This document shows positions 33,801-43,499 of a stretch of DNA of 64,000 bases, in pieces. The DNA comes from Erythrophleum ivorense. Its lineage: Eukaryota > Streptophyta > Magnoliopsida > Fabales > Fabaceae. The notes beneath the pieces are model-generated. The model was not told where the DNA came from and ran no database searches. It worked only from the letters and a program-made list of their open reading frames with translations. Numbering within the stretch: the stretch's first letter is position 1; each line of letters opens with the position of its first letter. The translations under genes and the position numbers were made by a program. The stretch lies in NCBI GenBank assembly GCA_026724425.1, contig JAIUCV010000018.1, forward strand, positions 3,922,942 through 3,986,941, read 5' to 3'.

Positions 33801-34703
33801 AGGATCCAAAAATCATAGATCAAAATTGAAGATACCAAACATATATAACCTTTTAAGTTAAAGGCAAATAATAATAATAGTAATAACTTTTTAAGTTTTG
33901 GAGCATTGGAATAATTACCTCCTCGATTCATTTCCCTTCCCAACTTCGACATCACGTGCAGTTCATATGCCCTATATGAAGAAAGCTGTCATCTCTTAAT
34001 AAAAAATTATCATAAAAGAAAACAACGCATGCGTGCGTGCGTATCATGTAAAGATGTTTGCATATGGTTCGGCTAAAACCCAAAGTCTCACCCTCGTTTC
34101 ACAGGCAAAATGAAAAATAATTACTTTAAAAAATAAATGAAAAAAAGGATTTTAGAAATAAAAATAACTTTTATATCTTTACTTTAAAATAATAATAAAA
34201 ACGTGATGAAATATTATTAAGTAATGGTTATAAGGATAATATATATATATATATATATTATAAAAGAAAACAACTCAAGCAAGGGTAGGTATCAAGTGAA
34301 AATGTTTGCATATGGTTTGGCTAAAACCCAAAGTCACACTCTTCTTTCGCAGGCAAAACGAAAAATGATTACTTTGAAAAAATAAATGGAAAAATGATTT
34401 TGAAAATAAAAATAATTTTTTGTCCTTACTTTAAAACTAATAAAATATTATTTAACAATAATTGTAAGGGCGTAAATTACATTATACAAAAGTAATAGAA
34501 ATATATTTCTTTCCTACCAACCCAACTAAATAAGTTGTTAAAAGTTAAATACATACCATATCCGAACTCTATATATATACACACACTCTGCGTTTGTTAA
34601 TTTATTGTATCTTTTACGTTTGTTTAAAAAAGTTAAATTTTAAAACAATTACCTACTGACTCCCCCAAAGATATTGCCTTCTTTTTCTTTTTCATGAGCA
34701 CAA
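24737..34703 (-). CDS. FKBP-type peptidyl-prolyl isomerase-like gene, C-terminal six exons
   Basis: Six minus-strand exons: 34703-34653, 33971-33919, 30598-30480, 29682-29583, 29021-28924 and 24835-24737. Every junction has AG/GT borders and codon phases fit at all five joints, giving about 168 residues and a TAA stop. The frame holds FKBP landmarks in order: KPGDTVRIKY, GPLDLTLGS, GFDDGIRGMKIEGTRELRIP and EIFHVTLLAI, then a short Pro/Lys tail. The first two exons give a charged leader (HEKEKEG). FKBPs isomerise Xaa-Pro bonds, but here key active-site positions are altered. Introns contain a deleted copia element, a solo LTR and MITEs. The 5' exons and promoter were not found; they may lie beyond 34.7 kb, where a copia element intervenes. 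Confidence 0.75.
25298..25878 (-). repeat. 3' LTR of the deleted copia element
   Basis: It aligns with the 5' LTR at 28124-28726, most clearly over ATAGTAGACAAAATATTTAA (25365 and 28208). Just inside, the minus strand has AAGTGGAAATT, an eroded polypurine tract. The low-coordinate terminus is not clear. Confidence 0.6.
25964..26235 (-). pseudogene. copia RNase H remnant
   Basis: The minus-strand frame keeps VIVVHCDIQSGIYHRRTKF and the end RFENCISLIGVF, which match the copia RNase H pattern (HCDSQSAI...RTK..., then a CLDL-type terminus). The upstream EAEY-type motif is split by MITE copy A at 26244-26417. The gag-side remnant follows directly, which shows the internal deletion. Confidence 0.7.
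26244..26417 (-). mobile_element. hAT-type MITE, copy A
   Basis: 174 bp with termini CAAGGTTTTAAAA and TTTAAAACCTTG, flanked by a perfect 8-bp TSD TCCCATCC (26236-26243 and 26418-26425). The core is CpG-rich (GATGCGGCCGCAATATTGC). Orientation is given relative to copy D. Inserted in the copia RNase H. Confidence 0.9.
26767..26951 (-). mobile_element. hAT-type MITE, copy B
   Basis: 185 bp, same termini and core as copy A. TSD TTGCTGAC (26759-26766) and TTATTGAC (26952-26959) agree at 6 of 8 positions; both differences are transitions. Inserted in the copia protease/pre-integrase region. Confidence 0.8.
26952..28080 (-). pseudogene. copia gag and protease-region remnant
   Basis: Minus-strand fragments in changing frames: NNVLQKVILENTAVELWTK and LVLKQRLYALHIVKA (copia Gag), a zinc-knuckle start CNYCRKK near 27430, then protease-to-integrase linker SFFGVLDAKGFRSNTEGEVL and ISRGALLLVRGNKVNN. 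Many stops and frameshifts. The frame ends at MITE copy B, inserted at 26951. Confidence 0.75.
28124..28726 (-). repeat. 5' LTR of the deleted copia element
   Basis: On the minus strand it begins TGTTATTTGTG and ends TTGCCAACA. A tRNA-iMet-like primer site (TGGTGTCATGGC) follows after AAT. It aligns with 25298-25878. Confidence 0.7.
28924..29021 (-). CDS. FKBP-like gene, penultimate exon
   Basis: Acceptor TTCATACAG and a consensus donor GTAAGT. 98 bp encode GFDDGIRGMKIEGTRELRIP, the most diagnostic FKBP block (family pattern G-W/F-x-x-G-x-x-G-M-x-x-G-x-x-R-x-L-x-I-P-P). Confidence 0.8.
29195..29480. repeat. (AAC)n microsatellite and AT-rich MITE-like repeat
   Basis: An (AAC)n/(AAT)n run at about 29201-29240 is followed by a repeat starting CTAAATTACACATGATG. 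Its interior (TTTAATAATAAAATTAATTTTTA) is related to 30710-30910. It lies in an FKBP-gene intron. Ends and TSD could not be fixed. Confidence 0.4.
29583..29682 (-). CDS. FKBP-like gene, middle exon
   Basis: Acceptor TATTGTGTAG and donor GTATGA. 100 bp encode VRIKYQLYSKPGKVEDERGP then LDLTLGSQHVHGQ, the FKBP strand and loop before the GFDDG turn. The usual FDSS segment is replaced by a charged loop. Confidence 0.7.
30278..30411. repeat. perfect 20-bp inverted repeat
   Basis: Arms TTTCTCTTCTATATATAAAA (30278-30297) and its exact reverse complement (30392-30411) enclose 94 bp of higher GC. It lies in an FKBP-gene intron about 70 bp from an exon. It may be a foldback element or an intron hairpin. 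Confidence 0.75.
30480..30598 (-). CDS. FKBP-like gene exon, start of domain
   Basis: Pyrimidine-rich acceptor ending GCACAAG and donor GTAATA. 119 bp encode CVTEDIYISNAG, then LEAVDIIYGLGDRTAKPGDT, where the FKBP domain begins. An alternative acceptor (TCTAATGCAG) lies within the exon. Confidence 0.65.
30655..31010. mobile_element. possible AT-rich MITE related to 29.25 kb
   Basis: The left end ATTAAATTATACTTAATTCT resembles the reverse complement of the right end (ACTAAATTATACTTATTTTT). The interior is related to 29250-29460. No TSD could be assigned in this low-complexity DNA. Confidence 0.4.
31071..32703 (+). mobile_element. solo LTR of the 44-59 kb Athila-like family
   Basis: 1633 bp, from TGATAATTCCC to TGAGCAACA, with a perfect TSD CTTAG (31066-31070 and 32704-32708). 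It aligns, inverted, with both LTRs of the 44286-58903 element. A TATA-like TTTTATATAG is at 31760. It is inserted in an intron of the FKBP-like gene. Confidence 0.93.
31345..31700. repeat. GC-rich palindrome cluster in the solo LTR
   Basis: Repeated degenerate motifs such as AATCGCTGTGGCGAAAT (about 31437), CACCCCGTGGCGAG (about 31470), CCGCGGCGTGG (31495) and TTGCGGCGCGATAAG (31578). It is GC-rich inside an AT-rich LTR and ends about 60 bp before the TATA-like box. The cluster in the LTR at 45.30-45.56 kb is a decayed version. Confidence 0.7.
32709..33918. other. AT-rich intron DNA
   Basis: Intron sequence of the FKBP-like gene. It contains long A/T runs, a poly-C tract (about 33523-33536) and a poly-A tract (about 33770-33786). 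A coding-like acidic stretch near 33290-33345 on the minus strand fails in every frame that would fit the splice phases. Confidence 0.5.
33919..33971 (-). CDS. FKBP-like gene, upstream exon
   Basis: 53 bp between acceptor CTTCATATAG and donor GTAATT. Only one frame is open (AYELHVMSKLGREMNRG), and both its phases match the neighbouring exons. The function of this leader part is unknown. The intron after it holds the solo LTR at 31071-32703. Confidence 0.55.
34012..34470. repeat. tandem duplication of about 240 bp
   Basis: 34012-34259 and 34260-34470 share TTTGCATATGGTTCGGCTAA-type sequence, AAAACCCAAAGTC and CAGGCAAAA. They differ by scattered substitutions and a (TA)n expansion at 34240-34259. 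Non-coding, in an FKBP-gene intron. Confidence 0.75.
34653..34703 (-). CDS. FKBP-like gene, most upstream exon found
   Basis: 51 bp between acceptor AAACAATAG and donor GTAATT. The frame CAHEKEKEGNIFGGVS ends in the phase the next exon needs. It is short, so support rests on splice sites and phase alone. It contains no plausible start codon in this frame. Confidence 0.45.
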
Positions 34704-35460
34704 CTATTGTTTAAGTTTAAAACGCTAAAGATATTAACTATTTCACAATAAAAAGTATACGTTATATTTAAATATACAAGATATTCTTAATTAAAAGTTA
34801 AATCTAACTAGATAATTTTGTTTTATTTAAGGTCAAATCTTTAATTTAATTATGAATTAGATTTAAATTAAACACAAGTATATTTCACTAAGAAAAGATG
34901 CACAAATGTTTTTAAAAGTGTATGCTCTATACAATTTTTACGTACATTATGTCTCTGATATTTAAGTCTGGAAGTAGGTGAAGAATCTTTTATTCAATCA
35001 CTTGAAATTGAAGAAAGATTTAGAAGACCCGGGTTCAATGGCTGAAGTGGGGAAAACCTTGTACATATATTCACTTGGAACACATAGAGACCATAACTAG
35101 ACAAAATTAAAAAATCTACTGAATGCATTATTATCTCTATTTTTTAATAAAAGATGTTCACTTATTTGCCACAGCAAATTTCTTATAATTGGCTGGACAA
35201 AAATAACTCGTTTATACCCCATACCAATATATGACCAGGACTTTATGGGAGTGTTCATAGTGACCCATGAGATATCATTGATGAGAGAAAGTTGGATGGA
35301 AAGATCTATTTCCTAGAGTGTAAAAGTTTAGGGACATCATTTCTGGTTTTAATAGTTTAGGAAGTTATTTACTCTAAGTTTAAAGGCTTTTTGGCATTTT
35401 TTTTTCATGTTCAAAATAGAAGAATGAAAAAGAAACTGATTGGGTAAAATTAAAGGAAAT
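34704..35460. other. AT-rich DNA upstream of the first FKBP exon found
   Basis: I see no further exon with acceptable splice sites and phase. The sequence GAAGACCCGGGTTCAATGG at about 35023 resembles a pol III box B, but no box A stands at the right distance. Confidence 0.4.
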
Positions 35461-35660
35461 AACTGACATATAGTTCCTTACCTTTTCTATCAAGTTTGTA
35501 AGGCAATTCCTAGTCTTTGGAAATTTTTGTTATCTTCTGTTGTATCATGTATGTTATCTACTGTTACACAACTTTGACCTTCTTACTCTATGAAAGCAAC
35601 GTCCTATACTTGCATTTCAAAACTTAATATGCTGAGAAGGAAAGTATTCCTTTATTTATG
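35461..35660 (+). repeat. 5' LTR remnant of the copia element
   Basis: It aligns with 40480-40625 (CTATGAAAGCAACGTCCTA against CTATAAAAGCAAATGTCCTA; GAGAAGGAAAGTATTCCTTT against GAGAAGGAAGTATTCCTTTG). The first half of the LTR has no recognisable match here. Confidence 0.55.
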
Positions 35661-35674
35661 TGGTACCAGAGCTT
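35661..35674 (+). promoter_or_regulatory. primer binding site, tRNA-iMet type
   Basis: TGGTACCAGAGCTT differs by one base from TGGTATCAGAGC, the usual copia primer site complementary to initiator tRNA-Met. It follows the 5' LTR remnant directly. Confidence 0.75.
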
Positions 35675-35961
35675 GATTTTGACTAACTATAAATCCCCAT
35701 TCACCGTCATCAGTATATAAAGATTTTGGAAGTTTGTACACCCCTCTATTCTTCCTTCCAAAGAACCAATATACAAAAATTTCTGAACAAATCCTGGCAC
35801 TAAACTAAGGACATCCCTCATTGATTCTCTCACAGTTTAAATCCTTACTATTTTCCTAAATGGAGTAAATTTCTAAGATGGTCCCAATTCGTGCATATAT
35901 ATATATATATATATTTATCCATAAGAGAGGAAGATTTTGTAATTTAACTAGTGACACGAAG

Positions 35962-36133
35962 CATGATTTTAAATTGCGGTCTATATCACCCAATATGACT
36001 ACAATATTACATATGTAGGTTGGGCCGCAGTCGTAATATTGCAGACGTATTTTGCAATGTGAGTTGCAATTTAAAACTTTGGTACCTGCAACGCTCGCAA
36101 TCGCAGTAACTGAAACTGCAATTTAAAATCTTG
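35962..36133 (+). mobile_element. hAT-type MITE, copy C
   Basis: 172 bp, the most diverged copy (CATGATTTTAAATTGCGG ... AATTTAAAATCTTG). TSD ACACGAAG (35954-35961) and ACACTAAG (36134-36141), 7 of 8. Inserted between primer site and gag of the 35.4-40.7 kb copia element. Confidence 0.8.
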
Positions 36134-36169
36134 ACACTAAGGAACTAGTACCTAATGACCCCTTGTATG

Positions 36170-36960
36170 CCATATGGTATGTTGAAAATTCCATGGTTAG
36201 GACATGGCTAGTAAACTCCATGGATGAAGACATTAGTTCTAATTATATCTGTAATCACATAGCCAAGAGACTTTGGGATAACATTAACTAAAATGTATTT
36301 TGATTTGGGCATCAAGCCACAAATTTTTGAGTTGACCATAACACTTGCAAAATCTGCCAAAATAGAGAAAATGTTACCAATTACTTTAATCTTTTAAAAC
36401 GTGTATGGCAAGACTTGGATTTATTCTATGATTATGAATGGAAGTCAGCTAAGGATGCTTAGCACCACAATAAATTGGTGGACGAAGATAGAATTTTCAA
36501 GTTCCATGCTAGATTTGATACTAGAACTAGATGAGGCAAGAGGAAGAAACATAAGGAGACAACCCCTTCCCTCAATTGGTGAGGTGTTCTCTAAAGTAAA
36601 CATGGAGGGAACATGGCGACATGTGATGCTCGATAAAAATAAAAGTGTAGAAACAATAAATTATAGCGCTTGCTACAGCTGATGTCTATGCAGAAAAAAA
36701 AAGGTTTCAAACAAAAAAAAGATGATGAATTACCTTTACTATGGTGTAATCATTGTAATAAAACCCTACTACACACAAGAAGCTTGCTAAAAAATATCCT
36801 CGGGAAAGCATCTAAATGGAAGGGCAGCAAACATGGAAATAAAAACTCAGCTCCTCATTTAGCATATGAAGCTGAAACGAGCCTTTTTAGCAAAGTGCAA
36901 CTAGAGCAACTCTTCAAGCTAGTAAAAACTAGTTACGCTCCAAGTGGTTCTCTCGCACAA
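36170..36960 (+). pseudogene. copia gag remnant
   Basis: The plus strand reads SMDEDISSNYICNHIAKRLW, later WQDLDLFYDYEWKSA, then after a frame change LDEARGR and LPSIGEVFSKVNMEGTWRHV, and a degenerate zinc knuckle (WCNHCNK). These are Gag blocks of copia elements. Several stops and at least two frame changes. Confidence 0.8.
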
Positions 36961-38000
36961 AAAAGTGATTTTCGTGACCTTATTGTTATGTCTTCCTCCT
37001 TGACTTCAATACCATGGATCACATATTCAAGTGCATCTGACCATCTGACTAGTTATTTTCATTCAAAACATATTCTCCTTATTTTGGATATTAGAAATTA
37101 GACTTGTAGATGGAAGTTTTTCACCCATTGCAAAAAAAGGTACAATTACATTGTCTAAGACTATTGAATTGAACTTTGCCTTACATGCTCCAAAGCTTTT
37201 TTGTAGCCTTTTATTTATTGGTAAACTTTACAAAGATTCTAACTGTTGGGCTACTTTTTTTTTTTTTTAAATTCCCACTTTTTGTTTCAAGACTAGACTT
37301 CAGGGACAATTGGTACTACTCCAATAATAAAGTAGCTTAGGGACTTAATGATATCAATTCAAAAACTACGTGGGAGCAAATAATAATATGGCACCATAAA
37401 CATCCTAGCTTTCAATATCTCAAACACTTAGATTCCAATTTTATTTGAAAATGAAGATTGTCTTTCTTTTCAATGCAAAAATTGTGTTATTGCAAACAAT
37501 CATTGAACTTCTTATATTTCCAACCATATCATGCATCTAAACCTTTTCATTTAATACATGGTAAGGTTCAGGTCCATCCAAAATCACAAATTTGTCTAAG
37601 AATAGGTGGTTTGTAAGTTTTATAGATGATCGCACAAGATTTTGTTGGATATAGCAAAAAAAATTGATATGACATTTTTGTTTGAAAATTTTTCTAATAT
37701 GATTGAAATCAATTTGAAACAAAAATACGTAGTCCTCGGATAGATAATGAAAATGAATATTTCAATATATCTTTAAGAGCATTCTTAAATGAAAAAAAGG
37801 CATTTGGCATCAGTTTACATGTTGTAATACTCCCTAACAAGATGGACTTGCTAAGAGTAAAATATTTACTTGGAGTAGTGAAAGCCATAATGTTCCAATG
37901 AACATTAATTCTCAGAAATCTGTGGGATGATGCAATGTTAACTTTATCATATCTAAACAATAGAATGCCTACTCAGGTTTTATATTTTAAAACCCCTTTA
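36961..38000 (+). pseudogene. copia protease and integrase remnant
   Basis: Protease: the catalytic DSGAS motif reads YSSASDHLTS near 37030, so the aspartate is lost. Pre-integrase: WHHKHPSFQYLKHL near 37390. Integrase end: LAKRVKYLLGV-like and NNRMPT near 37850-37975, in broken frames. No intact DDE triad. Confidence 0.7.
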
Positions 38001-38689
38001 TATAGCTACAAAATCATGCTGAATTAACCTTCAGGATTTTTAGTTGTACTATTTATACTTATGTAACTAAATATCTCCAATTCTAAACTTGACCCCTATG
38101 CTTTAAAAATGTGTATTTATTGGCTATGCCCCCAAATAAAAGGGATATAAATGTTTTAATACCATTAAAAAAAAAGATTTATATGAACATGGATGGGACT
38201 TTTTTTTTTGGTGAAAGCTAACCATTTTTTTAATAAAAACTCTCTTCAAAGGGGAGACTTCGGACATATAAGATAAATTTTTGCAAAATCATGAGCATAA
38301 CTCGCATCACTAACTGCTAATCTTTTATATTCCATGGAATCAACTATTGTTGATATTGAAAAAATTTTGCATAATCCAGAGATAATTCTCACACAATGGG
38401 AGAAATACCACAATCAAATACTGAGCTTTTGGTTTATTCTCAAAAGCAAAGAAGGACAACGGTCTATCTACTAACCAGGCATTAGAGCAATCCGACTTCA
38501 GGGGCACTAAAATCTTAAATGCCCCAAGTAATCAAATACTCTTAGATTTGGATATTCCTATTTATAGCCCTATTTATAGCACTAATCATCCCATTGCTAA
38601 TCATTTTTCTTACCAAAAATGTTCTAATAAATACAAAGTTTTTACATCTAGCACTAGTAACTTGTTTACCCCACAAAACATTCAAGAAG

Positions 38690-40235
38690 CATTAGATGAT
38701 CTAGATTGAAATCAAGTAATCATGGAACAGATGAATCTTCTTAAAAGAAGTGGGATTGGGAAGTTATTGGCTTACCAAAAAGCAAGAAGACAATTGGCAG
38801 CAAGTTGGTGTTTATTGTCAAATGCAAAGCTAATGAAAGTGTAGAAAGGTATAAAGCAAGGTTTGTGGCAAAAGCATTCACCAAAACATATGGGATTGAC
38901 TATTAGGAGATCTTTGCATCGATAGTTAAAATTAACTCAACTAAAATCCTTTCTTCCTAGCCATGAATTCAAATGGGCCCTTACATCAATTAGATGTTAA
39001 TGATGGCTTCATAAATGGGGACTTGAAAGGAGGTGTTGATGAATCTACCACCTAGCTTTGAAGGAAAATTTTGTTAAAACAAAGTTCATTGGTTTAAGAA
39101 AACCATTATATGGCCTTAAGCAATCCTCAAGAACTTGGTTTGAATGCTTTGGGTTGTGGTTAAAAGCCTTAGTACATATTAACAAGTAGATCCCACCATG
39201 TTTTCTAAACATTCATATGATTAAATTGTTGTTTTAACTGTTCGTGAGGCTTAAAGAAGAAATTGTCCGGAATATTTGAGATCAAAATCCTTGTATCATT
39301 AAAATGCTTTTCTAGGATTTGAATTTATTAGGTCCAAAGAAGGAATTTACATTAACCGTCAAAAGTATATGTCTGATCTATTAAAAGAGAAAAGGTTACT
39401 TGGTGCAAAGCTGTTAAAACCCCTATTGAGATCAATATAAGATCTAATCAGCCAAGGTAGAAGATATCAAGGTTTTAAATTGCGGTTGCGGCCGTTGCGG
39501 CCGTTGCGAAAATTATAAAACATGTTGCGGGTGTTGCGGACTGCTACATTGCGGATTATTGTGAATGCGGCGCGGACCACATCCGCAATATTACGGTCGC
39601 ATCATGTGATGCGATCCGCATTTTAAAACCTTGGAAGATATTATTGACAAAGAGAGGTATCAAAGGATGGTTGGGAGACCTATCTTCTTATCGCATACGT
39701 GCCTAGAAATTGCCTTTGCAGTTAATGTCGTAAGTCATTTTATGCACTCACATGGATTTGAACACTTTGAAGCAGTATACTGAATCCTAAAGTACCTTGT
39801 AGGGTCACCAAGGAGACGACTACTATATAAAATACTGGGGTTCCTTCAAGTAGAACTCTACAGTGGTTCACAGTGGGTTGGAAGTATCACTGATAAAAGA
39901 TCTACTTTTGGTTATTGCATTTTTGTTTATAGAGGTCCAATGACATAAAGGAGTAATAATCTAAGTGTGATGGCTAGAAGTAGTGCTAAGGTCAAATTCA
40001 TACAATGGCCTATGGGGTTTGCAAGGCTTTATGGACTGAAAGGATACTTAAGGAATTGGGGATCTACAGCCATGGGCTTATGAAGGTTTATTGTGACAAT
40101 AAGGTGACCGTTTCAATTGCCCATAATCTAGTCCTCTATGACAAAACTAAACATGTTGAAGGAGATAAGCACGTCATTGAAGAGAAGATAAAGAGGAGAC
40201 ATATATGTATTCCTTATGTCCCTACATGTAATTAG
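38690..40235 (+). pseudogene. copia reverse transcriptase and RNase H remnant
   Basis: RT blocks KCKANESVERYKARFVAKAF, QLDVNDGFINGD and RKPLYGLKQSSRTWF are readable between stops. MITE D sits at 39468-39633. Then RYQRMVGRPIF and RNase H with MAYGVCKALWTERIL, VYCDNK and DKTKHVEGDKHVIEEK. The open frame at 40005-40235 is the RNase H part. Confidence 0.85.
39468..39633 (+). mobile_element. hAT-type MITE, copy D
   Basis: 166 bp, CAAGGTTTTAAATTGCGG ... ATTTTAAAACCTTG, with a perfect 8-bp TSD GAAGATAT (39460-39467 and 39634-39641). It has TTGCGGCCG repeats at the left end. It splits the RT region of the copia element. Confidence 0.93.
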
Positions 40236-40320
40236 ATTGCAAATATCTCGACTAAGAGACTCAATAAGATGATTTTGATAGCTTAATAAGCAACCTACCC
40301 ATGGAAAACATTTTCTAGCC

Positions 40321-40334
40321 AAAGGGAGGGGAAG
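40321..40334 (+). promoter_or_regulatory. polypurine tract of the copia element
   Basis: AAAGGGAGGGGAAG directly before the LTR start TGTTGAAAAGG. Confidence 0.8.
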
Positions 40335-40697
40335 TGTTGAAAAGGTCTTGAATATTTCAAATATTTCAAAATATTAAAGAATTATCCTCTTATCCTATAG
40401 CTTAGGAAGATATGTATTTGTTATATTTAAGTTTGTTAGGTGGCTTATGTTGTTATCTAGTCATTTACCCAGTTCCTATACTTTACGAACTTTAGTTATC
40501 CACTCTTGTAGTATGTTACCTACCATTACATAACTTCGCCTTGCTTCCTCTATAAAAGCAAATGTCCTACCCTTGCATTTTAGAACTTAATATATTGAGA
40601 AGGAAGTATTCCTTTGATTAGAGTTAGAGAGAAAGATAACTTTTAGAACTTTCTTCCATACCTGGTTTTCCTTTTCCCACATTTTCACTATTTCACA
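40335..40697 (+). repeat. 3' LTR of the copia element
   Basis: It starts TGTTGAAAAGGTC after the polypurine tract. A TATA-like CTATAAAAGC is at 40551. The end is placed at CTATTTCACA by terminal CA only and is uncertain. Confidence 0.6.
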
Positions 40698-42175
40698 TTT
40701 CCATTGATAGAATCAATCAAAGCACCGATGCTTTGAAAATGAAACAACATTGTATTCAATAGTATTCGACATTTATATTAGATACGGTGCTACATTTCAA
40801 ATTACTTTTAAACATTATACGTCTTGTCATATCGTAATATGCATATTATATTGTGTCATCTGTGTCAATATCAGTGCTACTTGGATTCTCTAGACTTTGA
40901 ATGGGTTTGATTTTAGGTTAAATGGCAGAGTTGGTTATTTGCCAGCAGCTCCTCATAATGTTTCATATCTAACTTTCATGAAACAGTTACAAAAGAGATG
41001 AAAGCTAATCTTGCTTATTAGAGCTAGAAAGGGCCCTTTAATTACATGTTAGCTTACCTAAGTCTTTTCTATATGACAGTACTCAATTCATTGCGGTTTA
41101 CTAGGATTTTTTTTTTGTAAACCTTTCTGGTTCCAATGAAAGTTAGGAAGCTACTCTTAGAAATAGGAAGGTTTTCAAACGAACTATGCTTGTTACTCAG
41201 TGCTCTCCTTATTTGGACATAGTAAAGAAAGGCAATTGCTAAGAAAAAAATAAGGAAAATACATTGCTAAAAGGTCTTATATTTCGAAGATACTTTGATT
41301 GGATTATTTGATTCAGGAGGAAGGAACAGGGCTTCGGAGGAGAAAGGGAGAGAAGAGAAAAGGAGAGAAAAATGGTTAGGCAGAAAGGAAGATGAAGAAG
41401 ACAGTGTTTTATCCAGCTTGATAACCACTTGCTTTGTAGATCCCCTAGGATGTATGACAGAGTTTGTAAGGAGGAAGAGAATTTTATTTTTTATTTTTTA
41501 ATGAAAGAATTAAATTGAAATATAATTAAGTTAAGAGACAAAATAAAAACTTATATCAAAGTTAAATCCTACAAGGCAATAGTACGGTTGTGATTTTATA
41601 AGACATAAAGGCAGTTAGGTTGATGTTAAATTATAACGTTAAATTAAAACCCAATATTTCTTGAGGTATGATTAAATTACAAATGATATCATAATTATTT
41701 CAAAAATATCATCTAACTTTTTTAGCATTTGATCTCTCTCTTTATATGTATATATACAGTACAAAAACTAATTTACTTGAAGTTAATAAATTAACCTTTT
41801 TGTGCAACATTATGATATTGTGATTTTATTATTTATGAGACATAAAGAGGGTTAAGTTGATGTTAAACTCTAATGCGATATTATAATTTTATTTTTAATA
41901 TGATAATAAAGATAAAAAATAGTTTTTTTTTTAAGGAACACATCGTATAAAAATTTGTATTTATAGAAAATAAATTGAAAGATAATTTTTGCAATATATA
42001 TAATGACTGAAAGGTGAAATGATATATCTAAAATAAAATAAAAATATCATTTCTATTTTTATCAATCTTTCAGAATGGTGAATGTAGTTAATTCTTACTA
42101 TTAAATTAGTGTGAGGTTCACTTTGGCTGAGTTAACATATCAAATCATCATTCAAATAGCTAGAATGGCTTCAAA
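40698..42175. other. AT-rich non-coding DNA with MITE-like repeats
   Basis: No gene seen. A purine-rich stretch at 41320-41480 produces a meaningless open frame. 41570-41640 and 41815-41880 are direct repeats (AGACATAAAG-GGTTA-GTTGATGTTAAA). 41665-42005 resembles the TAAATTAC-ended repeats in the FKBP-gene introns. Confidence 0.4.
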
Positions 42176-42180
42176 AGAAT

Positions 42181-42707
42181 TGATGCAAAATGGAAAAATA
42201 ACAACAAACCTATTATTTATAAATTATGAGTTAAATATAAATATAAGAAAAAATATTTTATTAGGATTAGTATTAAAAACTAATATTTAAATTATTTTAT
42301 TAGTTATCTTTTTGTTACGCTTTAATAATTATCTTTTTATTAGATTTACAATTTAATATATTTTATTAGAATTTATTTTTTACTAGGATTAGGATTTGTT
42401 ATAGTAATCATCTCATGGACTCTATATATAGCTTATGAGATTTAGAATTATGTACCTTGCTATTGATTGAATAATAAAAGTATTTTAGAATATCTGTATA
42501 TCCTTCTCTCTTCTTTTGCTTCCCCTTTCTTCTATTGTCTCTACTCTGGTCTATCTCCTCCTCCTTTCTTCTAATATCTTTCCATCCTTCTATCTTTTCT
42601 TCCTCTTCCTCCCTTTTCTCATATTTCTCCCTACTCTCTTTCCTACACATGTTACATCAATTTGGTGTGCGTAACCACTTTCTGCTGTCTTCCCTTGTTT
42701 TACATCA
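42181..42707 (+). mobile_element. copia-type solo LTR
   Basis: 527 bp, from TGATGCAAAA to TTTTACATCA (inverted termini matching at 9 of 10), with a perfect TSD AGAAT (42176-42180 and 42708-42712). A TATA box CTATATATAGC is at 42420. A long pyrimidine tract (42480-42645) produces the open frames at 42408-42843, which are not genes. Confidence 0.85.
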
Positions 42708-42712
42708 AGAAT

Positions 42713-43335
42713 CTTTGACTTTTCAATTGATGGTAGCGACTTATAACAAATACAATGTTAAAGGATTTCGGTCCCTGTCAGACGTCCTTAAGATCAATTC
42801 TCTATACAAATATGAACCAAAAAAAAAAAGAAAAGAAAAATAATGTAAGGAACTAAATTTGTTTAAAGTAAAAGGTAAAGGACTAAAATTGTCAAAAGGT
42901 AGAGACTATTACTGAAGATAAGCAAGAGAGTAATTAGAAAAACATATACACACAATTGGGGAGCGCAGGTCAAATATTAGGCCGTTAAAGTCATCAAATT
43001 AATAAGGGGATAGAATGCAATTTCCTTTCATTTTTAAAAATCATATTTACCTGCACATAAGAAAAACTCTATCTATGAACAATTATGTCTATATTTGACT
43101 CCATCCTCTTCCCCTCTCCCTCTTCCTTCTAATCTCATATTCTTTAAGTGAAAAACACTCAAGATTGTGAATCAGATATGCAAGGTTGTGATGAAGAAAC
43201 TGAATATTTTATGGTTAATAGAAAACTTTAAATAGTTAGAAAATTGTAAAAGCTTGACAAATAGGTGTGTGTTTGTCTAAACTTAGCACAGAGAGAGACC
43301 GAGAGAGAGAGAGAGAGAGAGAGAGTACCTTTTAG
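42713..43335. other. non-coding DNA with (GA)n
   Basis: AT-rich DNA; a (GA)n microsatellite at about 43301-43325 lies just before the exon-like fragment. Nothing else supported. Confidence 0.4.
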
Positions 43336-43499
43336 CTGAAGACGATCTGCTGCCCCAAATTCGAATGGCTTCCTCTAAGTGCTTCAACTTTCTGCTGCAG
43401 AAGTTTGTTGCCAAAGCATCAAGGAATAAACTCTTACGAAGGGCGAAGGGGAGAAGAGGCTTGGAACTGGAAGTCAAGTCAATCATCAAAGCTAAATAA
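43336..43499 (+). pseudogene. exon-like fragment, unknown family
   Basis: After a possible acceptor (ACCTTTTAG) the plus strand is open for 54 codons to a TAA at 43497-43499, including KCFNFLLQKFVAKASRNKLL and LELEVKSIIKAK. A diverged, broken relative is at 7.6 kb. It could be a terminal exon or a captured gene fragment. I do not recognise the protein, and no neighbouring exon was found. The overlapping minus-strand open frame is an alternative reading. Confidence 0.3.

Larger units (their letters stand above)
35461..40697 (+). mobile_element. decayed Ty1/copia retrotransposon
   Basis: Order on the plus strand: 5' LTR remnant, primer site, gag, protease, integrase, reverse transcriptase, RNase H, polypurine tract, 3' LTR. 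Every domain is broken by stops or frameshifts. It carries MITE copies C and D. Both outer ends are uncertain, so no TSD is called. Confidence 0.8.

Noticed and set aside
35018..35045. Possible tRNA-like pol III box B
   Set aside because: No box A at a suitable distance and no cloverleaf.
42408..42843. Open frames in both strands of the pyrimidine tract
   Set aside because: Simple-sequence artefacts in the 3' part of a solo LTR.
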